A DNA stretch of 64,000 nucleotides from a virus. The translations under genes and the position numbers were made by a program. The stretch is taken from positions 26,403-90,402 of IMG/VR virus record IMGVR_UViG_3300047476_000792; one strand, given 5' to 3'. The notes under the pieces were generated by a model. The model did no database searches. It saw nothing but the letters and a program-made list of their open reading frames with translations, and had not been told where the DNA came from. Of the stretch, positions 57,145 to 64,000 are shown piece by piece. Numbering within the stretch: position 1 is the stretch's first letter; every line of letters starts with the position of its first letter.

Positions 57145-59065
57145 GTATTTACTTATTGAAAAATGTGGGCTTACTCGCTATATTGTATGGATGGAATTAC
57201 CCCAAGCATATTTGATAAATAAATTCAATTACTACTCTGCTTCGATAAGAGAAACTTCTTCTTATTTGAATGGTAGTTGCCCTATTTGCAAAGAGGGGGA
57301 TAGTTGGGGTAAAAAGAGGCGGCTTTTTTATTTTAAAAATGATGATTATTTATACTGCCATAACTGTTTCTCTGGAGATGTTAAAATATTAACACTGGAG
57401 TATGGCCCTATAGAATTTAGAAAAATAAAAGATTTATTGGTTACTATAAGATGTAAGGATGGTGTTTGGAGAAAAAGAAAGATATTAAGCTATGGACACC
57501 AAAACGTGTTCGAATATCAATTTGGTAATCTAGGATTTTCAAATAAAAGATATACTATAAAAGCTACAGAGAATCATAAATGGTTTATAAAAAGAGATAA
57601 TAAAAGAAGAAAGTATGATACTACTACTGAATTAAAACTAGGCGATAGATTAGATACTACACCAACTGTTGAAGAGAGAGATATTATGGGTATTGTTCAT
57701 GGTATTATTTTTGGTGATGGAACTTATAGAAAATATAAAGGAGAAAAACGATATGCTATTATCAGAGTATGTAAGCAAGATAGCCGAAAAGACACAATAT
57801 TAGAAATATTGCGAATGGCGGGGTATAAAGTAACTTATCCTAAAAACTTAAAAGGGGATGCGTATGTTAATATAGGTCGTGTCGAACATTTAAAAGATAT
57901 TCCAAATACAATAAATCCAAGTTATATTTCCGGGTTCATTTATGGATTATGGTTGACAGATGGATACGCTAATAATCTATATGAAATAGCTACAGTTCGG
58001 TCAGATTTAGTCGAATGGATAACTACATTTGCAGCAATGGGGGGATATAGAATAGTAAATAATATATATCCCCGCACAAGAAAAAACTGTTATGCTAATG
58101 CTAAACCTATATATCGTATCAAATTGAAAACAAATTCAGATGTTATTCTTAGAAGTAAGAAGTTTATAGGTTCTGAAGAAGTTTTTTGTTTAGAAGAGCC
58201 GATTACTGGTGGGTTTTATTTGGATGATAATATTCTTACAGGAAATTGCGCCCGTTCATGGACTCCGTATTTTTGGATAAAGGAAGTTACGGGATTAACT
58301 TTTAAAGAAATATTCACAGAGTTAAAGGATTATGACTATGATTCTAAATATAAACTAATTATAGATAAAGCTGAAGAACGTGTTTTTGATTTGCCAACTC
58401 TTCCAGGAGAATGTGTAAACTTAAAAGATTCATTACAAATAGAATATTTTAAGAATTATCCAGTTGTTAATATTGCATTGGAGGTTTGTAACGAGAGACG
58501 TTTATTTTCTGCACTGAACGCTCCAAAGACTTATTATGTATGTCTAAATGATAAGTTTCATGGAAATAGATTAATCATTCCTTTTTATAATAATCATGGA
58601 AAAATAGAAAGTTATATTTCCCGAAAACTTTTAGATTCAGATAGTAAAGCGAAGTATTTGATAAAATTTGGATCAAATAAACCCATCTTTAATTTAGACA
58701 AAATTGATGAAAATTTCCCATATATATTCTTATTTGAGGGACAGATAGATTGTATGTTTGTTAGAAATGGCGTATCTGTAGCGGGGACACGACTGACTGA
58801 ATCACAAGAAGAGACATTGTTACGATTATTTCCATTTCATCAACTGATATGGGTATTAGATAATTATACACTAGAAGGTGATGAAGTTAGGAAAATAATC
58901 GAAGATAAATTAAAAAACAATCAGACTGTCTTTTTATTTGAGAATGAATTCAGTGAATTTAAAGATTTTAATGATTATTGTGTAGAAAAAAAGCAGGACC
59001 AGATAGACCCTGCTTTAGTTTTGCAACATTCTTATAAAGGCTCTGCGGGCCTTGTGAGACTATAA
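57143..59065 (+). CDS. 61: gp61-like DNA primase interrupted by an intein
   Basis: 640 codons; removal of a 294-residue intein leaves 346, matching T4 gp61 (342). Zinc finger CPIC (46-49) and YCHNC, the last Cys of which is the residue after the intein. Primase/TOPRIM part: RLIIPFYNNHGKIESYISR, FLFEGQIDCMFVRNGVSVAG, LIWVLDNY. It makes RNA primers with gp41. ATG 57191 is an alternative start. In T4 61 lies beside 41; here it is 20 kb away among tail genes on the opposite strand. Confidence 0.9.
   Translation: MYLLIEKCGLTRYIVWMELPQAYLINKFNYYSASIRETSSYLNGSCPICKEGDSWGKKRRLFYFKNDDYLYCHNCFSGDVKILTLEYGPIEFRKIKDLLVTIRCKDGVWRKRKILSYGHQNVFEYQFGNLGFSNKRYTIKATENHKWFIKRDNKRRKYDTTTELKLGDRLDTTPTVEERDIMGIVHGIIFGDGTYRKYKGEKRYAIIRVCKQDSRKDTILEILRMAGYKVTYPKNLKGDAYVNIGRVEHLKDIPNTINPSYISGFIYGLWLTDGYANNLYEIATVRSDLVEWITTFAAMGGYRIVNNIYPRTRKNCYANAKPIYRIKLKTNSDVILRSKKFIGSEEVFCLEEPITGGFYLDDNILTGNCARSWTPYFWIKEVTGLTFKEIFTELKDYDYDSKYKLIIDKAEERVFDLPTLPGECVNLKDSLQIEYFKNYPVVNIALEVCNERRLFSALNAPKTYYVCLNDKFHGNRLIIPFYNNHGKIESYISRKLLDSDSKAKYLIKFGSNKPIFNLDKIDENFPYIFLFEGQIDCMFVRNGVSVAGTRLTESQEETLLRLFPFHQLIWVLDNYTLEGDEVRKIIEDKLKNNQTVFLFENEFSEFKDFNDYCVEKKQDQIDPALVLQHSYKGSAGLVRL
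57150..57155 (-). promoter_or_regulatory. late promoter hexamer TAAGTA
   Basis: Minus strand AATAAGTAAATACATG: TAAGTA is 5 bases before ATG 57144; an overlapping TAAATA is only 1 base away and less likely. It lies inside the divergent gp61 frame. Confidence 0.5.
57365..58246 (+). mobile_element. intein with LAGLIDADG homing endonuclease
   Basis: Residues 75-368 of the frame. Begins at Cys1 in CFSGDVKILT, has the block B TENHKWF, two LAGLIDADG motifs (GIVHGIIFGDG about 183-193; ISGFIYGLWLTDG about 262-274) and ends EVFCLEEP ... NILTGN, followed by Cys. The residue before the terminal Asn is Gly instead of the common His. It interrupts a zinc-ligand position of the primase, a conserved and costly site to lose. 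Confidence 0.9.
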
Positions 59066-59067
59066 AT

Positions 59068-59721
59068 TTATCTAAGAGGAGATGCTGGTGGTTTTCCTAA
59101 GGAACTATCGCCCGTTTCTGGTGAATCGTTTAATCCTTGTTCTTGATCTGGGATGAGATCTTCCAACTCTTCATCACTCATAGGTTTTTGCAGGGTTTTA
59201 ATAAACACACCGAATTTAGTACTAACATTATTAATGGCAACCTCAAGTTCTGAGATAGATGCATTAAATTCTGTTAAAATGTTAGTAAGATCGTTGAATG
59301 CGGTTTCTTTATCAGCATTACGGGTTATATCATTGGCAATAACTGCCGAGCGTTTATATTCTTCTCCTGGTTTAGGTTTGAAATGGTTCTGAATAGATCC
59401 GAGAGCGGATGTTGCATTATCAGAGATACGTCTAAGTTCTCCAAGATTCATGTCTGATAACTTCTCAGGTGAGAAAGCTTCCGCCATTCGTGCGACCTCC
59501 TGTTCAAATCCGTTACGAATTTCTTCGATCTTTTCTTTCAACCCACCATCATCTGTAGAAAATTCAGCGGGATTGGTGTCGTCATCCAGAAAAGAATCGA
59601 TTGCACCAGAGGGAGTATCGTAACGAGGTCTAGAAGTTTTAGGGGTTCCTGCTGGAGTGGTGCTTGATGGTGTCTGTGCAAGTTCCAGAAGTACAGATCG
59701 AAATAATTCATTATAGTTCAT
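59068..59721 (-). CDS. hypothetical late protein, 217 aa
   Basis: N-terminus NYNELFRSVLLELAQ belongs to the shared late motif. Then a Thr/Pro/Ser-rich disordered region (PSSTTPAGTPKTSRPRYDTP), a helical core and an acidic/Pro-rich end. Late hexamer 5 bases upstream. Probably a virion component; no homologue recognised. Convergent with gp61, two bases between stops. Confidence 0.65.
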   Translation of the reverse strand: MNYNELFRSVLLELAQTPSSTTPAGTPKTSRPRYDTPSGAIDSFLDDDTNPAEFSTDDGGLKEKIEEIRNGFEQEVARMAEAFSPEKLSDMNLGELRRISDNATSALGSIQNHFKPKPGEEYKRSAVIANDITRNADKETAFNDLTNILTEFNASISELEVAINNVSTKFGVFIKTLQKPMSDEELEDLIPDQEQGLNDSPETGDSSLGKPPASPLR

Positions 59722-59726
59722 ATGTA

Positions 59727-59732
59727 TATTTA
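59727..59732 (-). promoter_or_regulatory. late promoter hexamer TAAATA
   Basis: Minus strand AAGTAAATA, 5 bases before ATG 59721. Confidence 0.7.
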
Positions 59733-59740
59733 CTTATTTC

Positions 59741-59768
59741 TTGCGTATTTTTCTACAATGTGTTAAAT
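59741..59768 (+). promoter_or_regulatory. possible sigma70-like promoter
   Basis: TTGCGT (59741-59746), 16-base spacer, TTAAAT (59763-59768), 6 bases to ATG 59775. The -10 is weak, but the geometry matches other early promoters. Confidence 0.4.
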
Positions 59769-59774
59769 TGCTAT

Positions 59775-60518
59775 ATGCGATTTAAAATAGTAGTCCCTAC
59801 AATGAAGACCGTTGAGGAATATAGAAATAGTCACTTTTTCGAATGTATCGATAAGCTCGAAAATGACAACTCCGAACAATATGATGTATCTATAGAATTA
59901 TTCTGTGAGAATAAAACGAGTTTATCCGAGTTATATCAAAACTGTTTAAATAAAAGTTCAAAATATGATTATGTCATTTTCATGCACGACGACCTAGAAA
60001 TACATGATCAATTCTTTTTCGAGAAGCTTATAAAAGCTCATGAACAATATGATATAGTAGGTCTTGCGGGGGCGACCAGTCAAGACTATTCTACTATTAT
60101 CATGCCTAGTGGACAAGAACTTCCCTTAGTCTGGCATCTACGGAAAACGAAACCTGAGCACGGACGGGGTATCGTTTCACATACGATACCTAAAGGATTT
60201 AATGGATGCGAATTCAGCCACATCAATTCAGCCTACTTCGGGCCAACTCCTTGTAGGGTGGCTGTTATAGATGGCCTGTTCATGTCTTTTAAAATGGAAT
60301 CGTTGAAAGAAAAAGATGAAGTTTTTGACAGAGATTTTACGTTTCACCACTATGATATGGGAATGGCTGTGCGTGCTAACATAATGAGCCTAACTATGGG
60401 AGTATATCCTATATTCTGTATACACCATGGACTAGGAGAATATGCTAATGATAAAACGTGGCATCTCATGGCAGAAAAATTTAAACAAAAATATAGTAAT
60501 TACAAAACAGAAGTATGA
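59775..60518 (+). CDS. family 2-like glycosyltransferase
   Basis: 247 residues from ATG 59775. KIVVPTMKTVEEYRNSHFF at the start, YDYVIFMHDDLEIHDQFFF with a DxD-type site, IVGLAGATSQDYS, and a C-terminal HHYDMGMAVRANI. Same GT-A class as the module genes but 34 kb away. Could modify DNA or virion proteins; acceptor unknown. Coupled by ATGA to the next gene. Confidence 0.7.
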   Translation: MRFKIVVPTMKTVEEYRNSHFFECIDKLENDNSEQYDVSIELFCENKTSLSELYQNCLNKSSKYDYVIFMHDDLEIHDQFFFEKLIKAHEQYDIVGLAGATSQDYSTIIMPSGQELPLVWHLRKTKPEHGRGIVSHTIPKGFNGCEFSHINSAYFGPTPCRVAVIDGLFMSFKMESLKEKDEVFDRDFTFHHYDMGMAVRANIMSLTMGVYPIFCIHHGLGEYANDKTWHLMAEKFKQKYSNYKTEV

Positions 60519-60898
60519 GTATATCTTTACTAGATAATAGCATTAGCACTATTGATGAACAGTTCTGGAAACATCGAAATATAAATCGAAAAACTTTCGG
60601 ATATTGGCGACGTTCATTGAGGATCGATCATAGCGATTTACCGTTCCCCACAGATTTTATAGATACTTCCTGGGATATTTCTTTCAGAAATAAGTTGCTG
60701 AACATTTTGAAGACTGCTAATGTGGATGAATACTGGCTTGGATGGTCTAATTGCCGTATATGTGGTATAATGAATGGGTCTAAATGTATGGAGATAAATG
60801 GCTTAGTATTTCCTGAAGGTCTGTCCCATTATATAAAAGATCATGGCCTTAGACCTCCTGATGAAATTTTAAAAATTATATATGAAAAATCCACTTGA
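60515..60898 (+). CDS. conserved phage protein with WSNCRxCG motif, 127 aa
   Basis: The C-terminal GWSNCRICGIMNGSKCMEI with LVFPEGLSHYIKDHGLRPP is familiar from many tailed phages without an assigned function; Cys residues may bind metal. Overlaps the gp62-like gene by 17 bases. Confidence 0.6.
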   Translation: MSISLLDNSISTIDEQFWKHRNINRKTFGYWRRSLRIDHSDLPFPTDFIDTSWDISFRNKLLNILKTANVDEYWLGWSNCRICGIMNGSKCMEINGLVFPEGLSHYIKDHGLRPPDEILKIIYEKST

Positions 60899-61289
60899 AT
60901 TCGCAAGAGAAATTTTAACCGAAAAAGAACAGCATCCAATTCTTCCATGTGATTCTTTTGTTAAATTTCTGATCCAAAGATATTTATCAACCGCATCAAT
61001 GACACACTGTAATCTAATAAACAGTACGTTGAATATGAAATTGAAGGGGTGGGACGATGATCAAGAGATTTATAACTTTTTAAAATGCTTAATCCCTAAA
61101 GTTAAGAGTGCCTATATGCCTTATATCTGGCAGAAGAAAGAATATAAAGATCCTCCATTTGATATCGGATTAGTAGCAGAAAATCTGGAAATATCTAAGA
61201 GAGAATTAGAGGATTTAATTGATATTTTTCCTGATTTGGTTGATAATTATACAGAAACTTCTGAAAAAATCTTGCAAGAACAAAAGTAG
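60882..61289 (+). CDS. 62: gp62-like clamp-loader small subunit
   Basis: 135 residues (T4 gp62 187). The pattern SFVKFLIQRYLSTASMTHCNLIN, then YNFLKCLIPKVKSAYMPYIWQ, follows the T4-type small subunit (S..P....N.. ...Y.FL...IPK.KR). It helps the gp44 ATPase open the gp45 clamp; gp44 is not in the window. Low identity, call by pattern. Confidence 0.55.
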   Translation: MKNPLEFAREILTEKEQHPILPCDSFVKFLIQRYLSTASMTHCNLINSTLNMKLKGWDDDQEIYNFLKCLIPKVKSAYMPYIWQKKEYKDPPFDIGLVAENLEISKRELEDLIDIFPDLVDNYTETSEKILQEQK

Positions 61290-61293
61290 TGCC

Positions 61294-61299
61294 TAAATA
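61294..61299 (+). promoter_or_regulatory. late promoter hexamer TAAATA
   Basis: CCTAAATA, 6 bases before ATG 61306. Confidence 0.7.
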
Positions 61300-61305
61300 A
61301 AATAA

Positions 61306-61749
61306 ATGTCAGAAGAACTTACTAAATTAACTCAGCACACTATATCACATGCTATTCAAAAGCACTTTAGAACGGAAAAGATTGTAAATTATGATCTAGA
61401 CTTTTCTAGATGGAATATTAAAAAATTATATAAAGATACGCTCTGGGTACAAATGATTGATGATCCTGATGCGGATACTATCATACGCAACGGCATCAGC
61501 ATCCCAATTAGTCAATCAAAGGGTCTTTATCGTCTAGGAAAAATTCTTATGGCTGGACCCGATGTTAAACATGCCCAAATAGGAGAATACATCAGATTTG
61601 CTAATGGACTTGGCTCCCCATTTGAACAAAAAGTTGGTGGTTATAAAACCATGTTAATCCGCGAAGAACAAGTTATGATGGTTGTGGAATTTGATGGTTC
61701 TGAAGATGAAATTAAGAGAAGTATAGAGGATAACGTTTTATTACAGTAA
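61306..61749 (+). CDS. 31: GroES-like co-chaperonin (gp31-like)
   Basis: 147 residues. LWVQMIDDPDADTIIRNGISIP, YRLGKILMAGPDVKHAQIGEYI and GGYKTMLIREEQVMMVVE reproduce the GroES barrel pattern (mobile loop after NGI, GPD turn, roof strand). T4 gp31 replaces GroES so GroEL can fold the capsid protein. Expressed from a late promoter. Confidence 0.65.
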   Translation: MSEELTKLTQHTISHAIQKHFRTEKIVNYDLDFSRWNIKKLYKDTLWVQMIDDPDADTIIRNGISIPISQSKGLYRLGKILMAGPDVKHAQIGEYIRFANGLGSPFEQKVGGYKTMLIREEQVMMVVEFDGSEDEIKRSIEDNVLLQ

Positions 61750-61750
61750 T

Positions 61751-61978
61751 ATGAACGAGTTACAATTTTGTTATTGGCTGCAAGGTTTTTTTGAACTTAG
61801 TAATCCAAAAACTTTGGATGAAAATCAAGTACAAGAGATTAAGAATCATCTCAATTTGGTGTTTAAAAAGGTTACACCCGTTCTAGAACCTTCTTATTGT
61901 TCTCCCGATCATTCCAACTTAGGGTATCATAAATTATTTACAGGACATACAGGAGTGAGTGCAACACCACTCTGTTGA
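61751..61978 (+). CDS. conserved small phage protein, 75 aa
   Basis: MNELQFCYWLQGFFEL and NQVQEIKNHLNLVFKKVTP are a pattern seen in many phages; no function known. Follows the GroES-like gene by one base. Its TGA directly precedes the next late hexamer. Confidence 0.65.
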   Translation: MNELQFCYWLQGFFELSNPKTLDENQVQEIKNHLNLVFKKVTPVLEPSYCSPDHSNLGYHKLFTGHTGVSATPLC

Positions 61979-61984
61979 TAAATA
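61979..61984 (+). promoter_or_regulatory. late promoter hexamer TAAATA
   Basis: Directly after the TGA of the previous gene, 5 bases before ATG 61990. The spacing favours 61990 over the in-phase-shifted ATG at 61986. Confidence 0.65.
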
Positions 61985-61989
61985 TATGA

Positions 61990-62502
61990 ATGAACAACAG
62001 TCAACTTCAATCTATCTTAGGAACTAATGTAGTAGAATTGACATTTGTTAGAAGACACCCAAAATTGGGATGGTCAGATATAAGGGGGATGTTCGGAACC
62101 ACGAACTTCCCCCTTCTTAATGGGGATTTTGGTTCACAGGTTTTACACTTCCACCCTCCTAAAGGTGTTGGAATGGGATATAATTATAAAGCATATAATC
62201 TATGCGTTGTGTGGGATATGTTTCGACAAGAATACCGGGTATTTGGTGCAGAGCAAGTGGAAATTAGAAAACAATTTCCACTTAACACTCCTGAAGAACA
62301 AGAGCAATTCATGCAGTATTTTTATGATTATATAATAGGTATGTCTAATCAACAAAAGATTGATTTTATGGGATACGTCGGAAATATGATCATTCCTGGG
62401 CAAGTTGCACAAAACACACCCGATAAAATTCCAAACAAGCTATCAAATATATACGATAAATTTAAATCAGGTATTTCGCAATTTTTTAACAAAAAACCTT
62501 GA
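61990..62502 (+). CDS. WYL_2 (DUF2693)-like SH3-barrel protein, 170 aa
   Basis: NVVELTFVRRHPKLGWSDIRGMFGTTN followed by LCVVWDMFRQEYRVFGAEQVEI resembles the Sm-like SH3 barrel of the WYL_2/DUF2693 family in phages (pieces: VVELTFVRR, VVWDMFRQEYRVF). The C-terminal 80 residues are helical. A ligand- or nucleic-acid-binding role would suit the fold. Late hexamer in front. Confidence 0.55.
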   Translation: MNNSQLQSILGTNVVELTFVRRHPKLGWSDIRGMFGTTNFPLLNGDFGSQVLHFHPPKGVGMGYNYKAYNLCVVWDMFRQEYRVFGAEQVEIRKQFPLNTPEEQEQFMQYFYDYIIGMSNQQKIDFMGYVGNMIIPGQVAQNTPDKIPNKLSNIYDKFKSGISQFFNKKP

Positions 62503-62520
62503 AATACTTGTTTTGTATTT

Positions 62521-62526
62521 TAAATA
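62521..62526 (+). promoter_or_regulatory. late promoter hexamer TAAATA
   Basis: TTTTAAATA, 6 bases before ATG 62533. Confidence 0.65.
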
Positions 62527-62532
62527 GTTTTT

Positions 62533-62907
62533 ATGTTTCCCGATTCTTCTTCTGAAAAAATTGAAAATATCTTTGAGAAATATTTTCAAAAATATTTAGA
62601 GATTTATATTAAAGATGTGCTATTTAAACAAGGACGTTTTATCCTAGTAGATAATAAAATAACAGGTAATAATTACTATTATGAATTACTTCTAGAAAGA
62701 ACTAAAAAGATAGATGTTATAAAAATTCCATTTCCTTTCCATGTAGAAGAACATTCGTCAGAAGGAATAATGTATTTTGATTATAGGATAGACACCCTTA
62801 TAAAATACTCGAATATAAAAAGATCAGCAATAGACGGAATTATTACCAATTATAATAATATTCCATCAAAATTATTTGATAATATATTAGAATTTAAGTT
62901 TAAATGA
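62533..62907 (+). CDS. hypothetical late protein, 124 aa
   Basis: Starts with a helix (SSEKIENIFEKYFQKYLEIY), then an alpha/beta part (YYELLLERTKKIDVIKIPF). Unknown family. Overlaps the next gene by ATGA. Confidence 0.6.
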   Translation: MFPDSSSEKIENIFEKYFQKYLEIYIKDVLFKQGRFILVDNKITGNNYYYELLLERTKKIDVIKIPFPFHVEEHSSEGIMYFDYRIDTLIKYSNIKRSAIDGIITNYNNIPSKLFDNILEFKFK

Positions 62908-63143
62908 ATACGAAATTATTATATTTTTCTATTTTTAGCGGAGACATATATGAAATTATGCCCGAAGACGAGAAAGCATTAGACAGCTTTCAAATACCTT
63001 TAAAAATGAGACCCAAAGGGTGTCGAAAATGTAAGGGTTGTTTCTATATTCATTACGATCTAACTAATAAAAAGTTTGATATATGCCCTAGGTGTGCAAA
63101 AAAATATATAGATTATAATAAATTATTAAATGAAAAACCCTGA
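62904..63143 (+). CDS. conserved phage zinc-ribbon protein, 79 aa
   Basis: LLYFSIFSGDIYEIMPEDEK and SFQIPLKMRPKGCRKCKGC...ICPRCAKKYID form a pattern common in T4-like marine and soil phages, with two CxxC pairs that bind zinc. Function unknown. Confidence 0.65.
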   Translation: MNTKLLYFSIFSGDIYEIMPEDEKALDSFQIPLKMRPKGCRKCKGCFYIHYDLTNKKFDICPRCAKKYIDYNKLLNEKP

Positions 63144-63432
63144 TAAGATAATAAATGGATTTTTATATATCCAGGACGAGGATACCGTAGTGTTTATATC
63201 TTTATACACTGAACAGAAACAGTATTATGAGTCCATATTATTCAATAAGTTTCTAAAGGATTATAAGATAAATAAAAAACATATAATCCTTGCTCATGAA
63301 GAGCATGGAAACGTGACACCGCTATATACTACACGACATAAGGGTGGATGTGATGTTGCTGAATTAGATTTTGATAAATTAATTCAGGAAGTATATTCTA
63401 TTTGTATAGAAGTCACTAAGTATAATTTTTAA
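63130..63432 (+). CDS. hypothetical protein, 100 aa
   Basis: Alpha/beta protein (IINGFLYIQDEDTVVFISLY...). Overlaps the previous gene by 14 bases; ends two bases before the convergent fibre-like gene. No family recognised. Confidence 0.6.
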   Translation: MKNPDKIINGFLYIQDEDTVVFISLYTEQKQYYESILFNKFLKDYKINKKHIILAHEEHGNVTPLYTTRHKGGCDVAELDFDKLIQEVYSICIEVTKYNF

Positions 63433-63434
63433 TA

Positions 63435-64000
63435 CTAATACAGTACTGTTCCCGTAGGTTCTAGAACTGTGTAATTCGTTTTAGCTATATTATTGACTTT
63501 ATCAAATTTTCCTCCCAAAGTTATATGCCCAGTTGAATTTATAGTCATATCTTGGATAATAGGGTATACAGTTGGGCTTGTGTATTCTATACTTATATAT
63601 CCCGATGGAGAATTAAACGCTGTATTAAGTGTCCCGCCAGATGTATAATTATACAAGGTTCCGTATTTCGTCGAAGATACTATTGGCGACACATAATAGT
63701 ATATGAATATATTTTCTCCCTTTCCTCTAATTTTCAGACCTTCGAAATTCGAAGAAGTTGTTGCTATAGTATGGGACCATATTGTGGCTCCTGTATAACT
63801 TATTCTTAGAAGCTTTAAATGTTTTTTGTTCGTTGCAGTTCCGACTACGATGATGGAATCATCTGGGAGAATGTATAAATCCGAAACGGAGTCCATACCT
63901 GAAACTGAAGTATTTGCATTAAAAGTAAGATCAACTGCACCAGTATCTTTCCTAACTCTGGCGATAAACTTCCTGGCAACACTTCTTATCGATGTAAAAT
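63435..64000 (-). CDS. tail-fibre-like protein with delta-60-type repeats (start outside window)
   Basis: The frame remains open to the window edge. Repeats of the kind TGAVDLTFNANTSVSGM ... YILPDDSIIVVGT and GTLNTAFNSPSG ... MTINSTGHITLGGKFDKVN match the delta-60 beta-propeller-like repeat found in phage tail fibres and some secreted proteins. The C-terminus is complete. Likely part of a receptor-binding fibre or a virion surface protein. Confidence 0.65.
   Translation of the reverse strand, partial: FTSIRSVARKFIARVRKDTGAVDLTFNANTSVSGMDSVSDLYILPDDSIIVVGTATNKKHLKLLRISYTGATIWSHTIATTSSNFEGLKIRGKGENIFIYYYVSPIVSSTKYGTLYNYTSGGTLNTAFNSPSGYISIEYTSPTVYPIIQDMTINSTGHITLGGKFDKVNNIAKTNYTVLEPTGTVLY

Noticed and set aside
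58989-59020. 8-bp inverted repeat AAAGCAGG/CCTGCTTT near the end of gp61 considered as a terminator
   Set aside because: It lies within the coding frame, has an 11-base loop and no clear T-run.
1-64000. tRNA or other stable RNA genes
   Set aside because: Intergenic gaps are too short and I saw no cloverleaf or rRNA-like sequence; a dedicated search would be needed to exclude an RNA overlapping a gene.

Overview
The window is part of the genome of a large, A+T-rich (about one third G+C by eye) lytic tailed phage of the T4-like contractile-tail superfamily. The evidence is a nearly complete T4-type replication, recombination and late-transcription set (gp43, gp45, gp62, gp41, gp61, gp59, gp32, UvsX, UvsY, UvsW, gp46, gp47, Dda-like helicase, gp55 late sigma factor) together with T4-type baseplate and tail genes. 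The proteins are diverged from T4. The host cannot be named; promoters of the TTGAAA-N17-TATAAT type suggest a bacterium with an ordinary sigma70.

Layout. 1-3478 (+): end of a Dda-like helicase, small unknown genes, an ABC-type ATPase and an HExxH peptidase. 3480-5820 (-): a late cassette with a terminase-like ATPase that lacks key catalytic residues, a GIY-YIG nuclease and two unknown proteins. 5870-10848 (+): uvsY, uvsW, gp55 and gp47. 10845-14573 (+): small genes, an M23-like peptidase and split coenzyme A genes coaB and coaC. 14531-25568 (+): a sugar module (several glycosyltransferases, a radical SAM/SPASM enzyme, a methyltransferase, a sugar-nucleotide epimerase) invaded by an antisense LAGLIDADG homing endonuclease. 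25835-28961 (+): gp46 and a GT-B glycosyltransferase. 29012-30468 (-): four small proteins, three sharing a C-terminal peptide. 30531-42859 (+): gp43, UvsX, gp41, gp59, gp32, gp45 and small genes. 42904-43674 (+): amidase endolysin. 43688-57144 (mostly -): spike, hub, gp53, tape measure and baseplate assembly genes. 57143-59065 (+): gp61 primase interrupted by an intein. 59068-64000: mixed, with gp62, a GroES-like protein and the end of a tail-fibre-like protein.

Two promoter classes can be read directly. Early and replication genes have sigma70-like promoters; late and structural genes have a T4-like late hexamer TAAATA or TAAGTA. In both classes the promoter sits so close to the start codon (usually 5-7 bases after the -10 or late hexamer) that transcription should begin at or next to the ATG, which predicts leaderless mRNAs. 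In several late genes the hexamer is formed from the stop codon of the gene upstream. Within operons, genes are joined by ATGA-type or longer overlaps, suggesting translational coupling.

As a working picture, early promoters express the replisome, recombination proteins and gp55. gp55 with the gp45 clamp then switches on the TAARTA promoters for tail, lysis and packaging-related genes. The sugar module may decorate DNA or virion, or alter the host surface; which one cannot be decided from sequence alone. I saw no tRNA genes, rRNA genes or CRISPR arrays, and no gap above 300 bases without a gene.
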